From assembly GCA_002705055.1 (NCBI GenBank), contig PAHY01000041.1:1-46643 (forward strand): a stretch of 46,643 bases of DNA, read 5' to 3'. How positions within the stretch are numbered: position 1 is the first letter of the stretch; every line of letters starts with the position of its first letter. A program made the position numbers and the translations under genes. The notes under the pieces were generated by a model. That model was not told the origin of the DNA, searched no databases, and was given only the letters and a program-made list of their open reading frames with translations. Source of the DNA: Planctomycetota bacterium. Its GTDB lineage: Bacteria > Planctomycetota > UBA1135. Of the stretch, positions 43,630 to 46,643 are shown one piece after another.

Positions 43630-44670
43630 CTGAGCACTTCCCTCCACATCGCCGTGATCGGCGCCGGCATCGCTGGCCTGAGTTGCGCGCGCCGCCTAAC
43701 GCAGGCGGGGCACGCGGTGACCGTGTTCGACAAGGGACGCGGCGTGGCCGGGCGCACCAGCACGCGCCGCGTCGACGGCGAGCCCGCGCGCGGCTGGGAC
43801 CACGGCGCGACTTGTTTCCTCGCCGAAGAGGCGGCCTTCCTTCCGGAGGTCGCGCGTTGGCTCGACGCCGGCGTCGTCGCGCCGTGGCCGATCGCTCCGG
43901 CGGCGCCGGGTGAGGAGGAGCTCGACGCGCACACGCTGCTCGCCCCGGGCTTCTCTTCCTCGTGGGTGGGCGTGCCCAGCATGAGCGCGATCGCGCGATT
44001 CCTCAGCGAGGAGCTCGTCGACGCGCAGGTGCTCACCGGGCAACGCGTCACGTCGCTGGAGCAAGCCGAGGACGGCTGGCAGCTGACCGCCGAGCAGCAC
44101 GATGGGGCGAGCTCACGCCTGGGCCCCTACGACGAGCTGGTCGTGACGGCGCCCCCCGTGCAGAGCCGCGCGCTGCTCGCCGACCTCGCGCCGGATCTGG
44201 CCGAACTGCTGTTCCAGGTGTGGATGCAGCCCTGCTGGACGCTGCTCGCTGTCAGCGAGGCCGTCGACGATCCGCCCGCGATTCGACGCATCGGGCCCGG
44301 CCATCTGCCGGACGGCGTCTCCACGCTGAGCTGCGAGGACAGCAAGCCGGGGCGGCTCGCTCATCCGGCCGGGCTGCGCTGGATCCTGCACACGACGGCG
44401 GGCTGGGCGCAGCAGCACCTCGAGGAGGAGGTCGAGAGCGTGCTCCCGAAGCTCCGCGCCCTCGCGGAGCAGGCGATCGGCGTGCCGCTCACGCAGGCAC
44501 AGGCTCATCGCTGGCGCTACGCCCGCGTCCACCGGCCGCTGGGGCGGGACTGCGTGCGCGACGCGTCGGCCAGGCTGACCCTGGCCGGAGATTTCTGCCG
44601 CGGCGATGGCGTCGAGCACGCGTGGCTCTCAGGCCTCGCCGCGGCGGAATCGATTCTGAGTACCGGCTGA
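43630..44670 (+). CDS. Renalase-like FAD-dependent oxidoreductase, probable CTG start
   Basis: 346 residues if started at the CTG (43630). The N terminus then reads MSTSLHIAVIGAGIAGLSCARRL, the usual few residues before the Rossmann GxGxxG. The first canonical start, GTG at 43654, would remove the first beta strand (HIAVIG) needed for FAD binding; an in-frame TAG at 43618 blocks anything longer. The next conserved block is FDKGRGVAGRTSTRR, typical of renalase-like amine-oxidase family flavoproteins. GDHGA-type segment WDHGATCF and the C-terminal LAGDFCRGDGVEHAWLSG complete the FAD site. The substrate is unknown. Confidence 0.85.
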   Translation: MSTSLHIAVIGAGIAGLSCARRLTQAGHAVTVFDKGRGVAGRTSTRRVDGEPARGWDHGATCFLAEEAAFLPEVARWLDAGVVAPWPIAPAAPGEEELDAHTLLAPGFSSSWVGVPSMSAIARFLSEELVDAQVLTGQRVTSLEQAEDGWQLTAEQHDGASSRLGPYDELVVTAPPVQSRALLADLAPDLAELLFQVWMQPCWTLLAVSEAVDDPPAIRRIGPGHLPDGVSTLSCEDSKPGRLAHPAGLRWILHTTAGWAQQHLEEEVESVLPKLRALAEQAIGVPLTQAQAHRWRYARVHRPLGRDCVRDASARLTLAGDFCRGDGVEHAWLSGLAAAESILSTG

Positions 44671-44680
44671 GCCGGCAGGA

Positions 44681-44893
44681 TTAAGCGTCGCCGCCGCCGG
44701 ACGGCATCTGGAAGTCGCGGTCCATGACGGTCTTGCGGCCGTCCTTCTGGGCGCGAGCAATCGCGTCATCGCACAGCTGGCGCACCATCGCGCTGACCGC
44801 GGGAGCTGCGTTGCCCGAGGTGTTCATCCCGGACTGGGACTTGATGTAGTTCTTCAGCTTGGAAACGACGACAAGGACTTCGGAGTCGCTCAT
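44681..44893 (-). CDS. Bacterial histone-fold protein
   Basis: 70 residues. Predicted helix 1 (EVLVVVSKLKNYIKSQSG), loop MNTSGN, long helix 2 (APAVSAMVRQLCDDAIARAQKDG) and then RKTVMDRDF, the conserved second-loop/R-T pair and Asp of the histone fold. The third helix is short or missing, the tail being PSGGGDA, as in the small bacterial histones such as Bdellovibrio Bd0055. It probably binds DNA as a dimer; how (bending, filament, end-on) is not predictable. A clear Shine-Dalgarno AGAGGT (plus-strand 44900-44905) lies 6 nt before the ATG, rare in this window, and fits strong translation of an abundant protein. The 196-bp gap behind it (44894-45089) holds only its likely promoter (TAGACT on the minus strand). 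Confidence 0.75.
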   Translation of the reverse strand: MSDSEVLVVVSKLKNYIKSQSGMNTSGNAAPAVSAMVRQLCDDAIARAQKDGRKTVMDRDFQMPSGGGDA

Positions 44894-44899
44894 GGCTCT

Positions 44900-44905
44900 A
44901 CCTCT
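44900..44905 (-). promoter_or_regulatory. Shine-Dalgarno of the histone gene
   Basis: AGAGGT on the minus strand with 6 nt to the ATG at 44893. It shows that canonical ribosome binding coexists with leaderless genes here. Confidence 0.55.
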
Positions 44906-45089
44906 TCTGGTTGCAGGATGGCGGAGAGGCGCGGGACACGCTCTCCGGCCGGGAATTCGAGTCTAGAGCCCTTCTCGGGCGCTCCGCACCCCTCAATTCG
45001 CGGTGAGACCCAAAAGAAAACCGGAAAGAGGGGTCAAACCGCCAGATCGGCAGTGCGGAAAAACTCGCGATTCGCCGCCGCTCTCGGCC

Positions 45090-45389
45090 TCAGGAGGCCT
45101 CATTCCAGGCCTGGTCGATGACCCGAAGTCCCTGCTGAGCAACGAGTTGCCAGTCTGAGGCCAGATCCCGCCAGATGCGCAGCATGTCGCCCAGCTCGGG
45201 GTCGATCCGCGAGAAGGCCTCGACGACCAGCCAGCCATCGAAATTCTGCACTTTCAGCGCCGCGCAGACCGCGGAGAAGTCGATTTGGCCGGTCCCGGGC
45301 ACCCCGCGGTGGTTCTCGGAGAGCTGCACGTGACGGATCCAGGGGCCCGCTTCGGCGATCGACGTCGCCAGGTGGGATGCCTCCAGATG
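45090..45389 (-). pseudogene. 3' part of a sugar epimerase/isomerase gene cut by an IS
   Basis: The C-terminal ~99 residues of a TIM-barrel sugar phosphate isomerase/epimerase (xylose isomerase-like, tagatose 3-epimerase group): IRHVQLSENHRGVPGTGQIDFSAV, FDGWLVVEAFSRIDPEL and MLRIWRDLA, where HxxENxRGxPGxGxxD carries a conserved His and Glu region and VVEAF a conserved metal-binding Glu. The frame runs into the IS at 45390, so the first 170-200 residues are missing on this side and would lie beyond the element. The apparent start upstream (in the IS) is an artefact. Confidence 0.8.
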
Positions 45390-45416
45390 TGACCTTCCCC
45401 CGGTTTGATGGACACC
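45390..45416. repeat. Terminal inverted repeat, left
   Basis: 27 bp identical to the reverse complement of 46617-46643. The first difference is at base 28. Confidence 0.95.
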
Positions 45417-45420
45417 GGGT

Positions 45421-46242
45421 TTACGCTGCTTCCGCAGCAAGGGATTGTTTTTCAAACTCCGCCGGACTCACGTAGCCCAGGTAGGAGTGTCGTCTTCGAC
45501 GATTGTAGAAGACTTCGATGTACTCGTGGACCGCTCTTCGGGCGCTCATTCGAGTCGGCCACGAGTGTCGGTACACCAGCTCATGCTTGAGCGTACCAAA
45601 GAAGCTCTCGACCACGGCATTGTCGTAGCATTCACCGCGTCGGCTCATGCTGCACCGCAGGCCCGCATCTCGCAGCTTGCGCTGGTAAGCAAAGCTCGCG
45701 TACTGACTGCCGCGGTCCGAGTGATGCAGCACATCGCGCTTCGGTCGCCGATTGCCAAGCGCCATCGACAGCGCTCCATCGACGAGCTCGGTGCGCATGT
45801 GCGGCGCCATCGACCAGCCGATGATGCGGCGCGACCACAGATCCATGACCACCGCGAGGTAGAGCCAGCCTTCGTGCGTGCGCACGTAGGTGATGTCGGT
45901 TGCCCAGACCTGATCGCGCTCACCGACATCGAAGCGTCGATCGAGCTGATTGTCGGCGACAGGAAGATCGTGTGCTGCCTCCGTCGCCCTGCGGAAACGC
46001 TTCGGAAGCGTGGCCTGCAGGCCCTCTGCGCGCATCAGACGCTCGACGCGCTTGCGGCCGAGTCGATGACCACGAGCTTTGAGCTCCTCAAAGACGCGCG
46101 GGCTGCCATAGACCCCGCGGGCCTCACGAAAGACCACGCGGATCTCTCGCGTCAGTCGGATGTCATCGACCCGGCGCCTGCTCGGCGGGCGCTCCCGCCA
46201 GGCATAAAAGCCGCTTGGAGACACTCCCAAGACCCGGCACAT
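45421..46242 (-). CDS. IS3-family transposase OrfB (DDE integrase domain)
   Basis: 273 residues from the ATG at 46242, but more likely made as an OrfAB fusion by -1 frameshifting at 46323-46329; in the -1 frame the open sequence runs unbroken from that site (FELIEAERRRFPVRLMCRVLGVS). HTH_21 region YGSPRVFEELKARGHRLGRKRVERLM, then the rve domain: WATDITYVRT (Asp), HHSDRGSQYAS (Asp) and ESFFGTLKHELV (Glu). It catalyses strand transfer of the element. Confidence 0.95.
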   Translation of the reverse strand: MCRVLGVSPSGFYAWRERPPSRRRVDDIRLTREIRVVFREARGVYGSPRVFEELKARGHRLGRKRVERLMRAEGLQATLPKRFRRATEAAHDLPVADNQLDRRFDVGERDQVWATDITYVRTHEGWLYLAVVMDLWSRRIIGWSMAPHMRTELVDGALSMALGNRRPKRDVLHHSDRGSQYASFAYQRKLRDAGLRCSMSRRGECYDNAVVESFFGTLKHELVYRHSWPTRMSARRAVHEYIEVFYNRRRRHSYLGYVSPAEFEKQSLAAEAA

Positions 46243-46277
46243 CAGCCGGACCGGGAAACGTCGCCTCTCCGCTTCGA

Positions 46278-46601
46278 TCAGCTCGAAGGCCGATCGGTCT
46301 CCTTGGCGAAGAAGGCGGCGGCTTTTTTTAGGAAGTCTCGCTCCATGCGGAGGGTGCGATTCTCGCGCTTGAGTCGCGCAAGCTCCTTACGCTCTTCAGT
46401 CGTGAGGGCACCGGTCGGGCCATCGCCGGCATCGATTTCGGCTTGCCGCACCCACTCAACGAGGCTCGAGCGGCCAAGATCCAGGTCGCGCGCGACCTGG
46501 CTGAGATTGCCCGTCTCATGCACGAGGCGAACGGCCTCGGCTTTCTGCTCGGGGGTGAAGGTACGTCGGGGACGTCTGGACACAGGGGTCTCCTCGGTCA
46601 T
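46278..46601 (-). CDS. IS3-family transposase OrfA
   Basis: 107 residues from the ATG at 46601; in-frame starts at 46625 or 46628 would lie inside the inverted repeat. A Tnp helix-turn-helix (RRTFTPEQKAEAVRLVHETG, LSQVARDLDLGRSSLVEWVRQ) is followed by a leucine-zipper-like helix (ELARLKRENRTLRMERDFLKKA). It recognises the IS ends and regulates transposition. A run of seven A near its end is the frameshift site. Confidence 0.92.
   Translation of the reverse strand: MTEETPVSRRPRRTFTPEQKAEAVRLVHETGNLSQVARDLDLGRSSLVEWVRQAEIDAGDGPTGALTTEERKELARLKRENRTLRMERDFLKKAAAFFAKETDRPSS
46323..46329 (-). promoter_or_regulatory. Slippery A7 for programmed -1 frameshift
   Basis: On the minus strand the orfA codons read CTA AAA AAA GCC. 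A -1 slip on A-AAA-AAA moves ribosomes into the orfB frame, which is open from there into OrfB. This is the standard way IS3-family elements make OrfAB. Confidence 0.75.
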
Positions 46602-46616
46602 TTTGACCGGATCTCT

Positions 46617-46643
46617 GGTGTCCATCAAACCGGGGGAAGGTCA
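46617..46643. repeat. Terminal inverted repeat, right
   Basis: 27 bp, perfect inverse of the left end. The window stops at its last base. Confidence 0.95.

Larger units (their letters stand above)
45390..46643 (-). mobile_element. Complete IS3-family insertion sequence
   Basis: 1254 bp bounded by perfect 27-bp terminal inverted repeats starting TGACCTTCCCCCGG and ending CA, with an orfA and a DDE orfB in the usual -1 relation. The right end is the last base of the window, so the target duplication (3-4 bp expected; left flank CAGATG) cannot be checked. Both genes look intact, so the element may be active. Confidence 0.95.

Overview
The window is 46.6 kb of GC-rich, gene-dense DNA from a Gram-negative bacterium with an outer membrane: it carries an OMPLA-type phospholipase and many proteins with lipoprotein or Sec signals. 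The family mix (VPS10/Asp-box proteins, FG-GAP proteins, a sulfatase, DUF885, DUF5722, sialidases, a small bacterial histone) fits Planctomycetota or a close relative. That placement is an inference from gene content; no rRNA or tRNA gene was seen.

Layout. 1-7.1 kb: folE (GTP cyclohydrolase I), a large VPS10-like Asp-box protein, an FG-GAP protein and three small lipoproteins. 7.15-8.47 kb: a lower-GC pair of unknown genes with its own good promoter. 8.5-16 kb: a secreted lipoprotein, a thioredoxin-like protein, a sulfatase fused to an alpha/beta-hydrolase, a second FG-GAP protein and an anchored unknown. 16-25 kb: glnS, a secreted amidohydrolase, class I fumarase, pldA, a YndJ-like membrane protein and a kinase/class III aminotransferase fusion. 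24.8-34.9 kb: a sialic-acid locus. 34.9-44.9 kb: glcF, an HD hydrolase, a probable selenoprotein, an M16 peptidase, DUF885 and DUF5722 proteins, a renalase-like FAD oxidoreductase and a histone-fold protein. 45.1-46.6 kb: the 3' part of a sugar epimerase gene cut by a complete IS3-family element whose right end is the last base of the window.

The sialic-acid locus reads as one pathway. Two divergent exported sialidases release the sugar, a kelch (NanM-like)/sodium-symporter fusion would mutarotate and import it, NanA cleaves it to ManNAc and pyruvate, and an AGE-family epimerase makes GlcNAc. A SatD-family protein with a C-terminal helix-turn-helix and a DUF3307 membrane protein sit at the head of the same operon. 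All four junctions are ATGA stop/start overlaps. Three evenly spaced copies of a TTTGCC-N6-GGCAAA dyad lie over the operon's promoter.

The strongest unusual signals are: (1) an in-frame TGA at 37461-37463 in a thioredoxin-like lipoprotein gene, replacing the first Cys of a CGPC motif and followed by a SECIS-like hairpin; (2) a recurrent -10-like hexamer (TANNNT, often TAGGCT/TAGGAT/TAGAAT) ending 5-9 nt before the start codon of about sixteen genes, implying widespread leaderless mRNAs, including one probable CTG start; (3) two sialidase genes fired from one palindromic -10; (4) the tandem operator array; (5) a 70-residue histone-fold protein; and (6) convergent genes that nearly always meet at overlapping or abutting stop codons.
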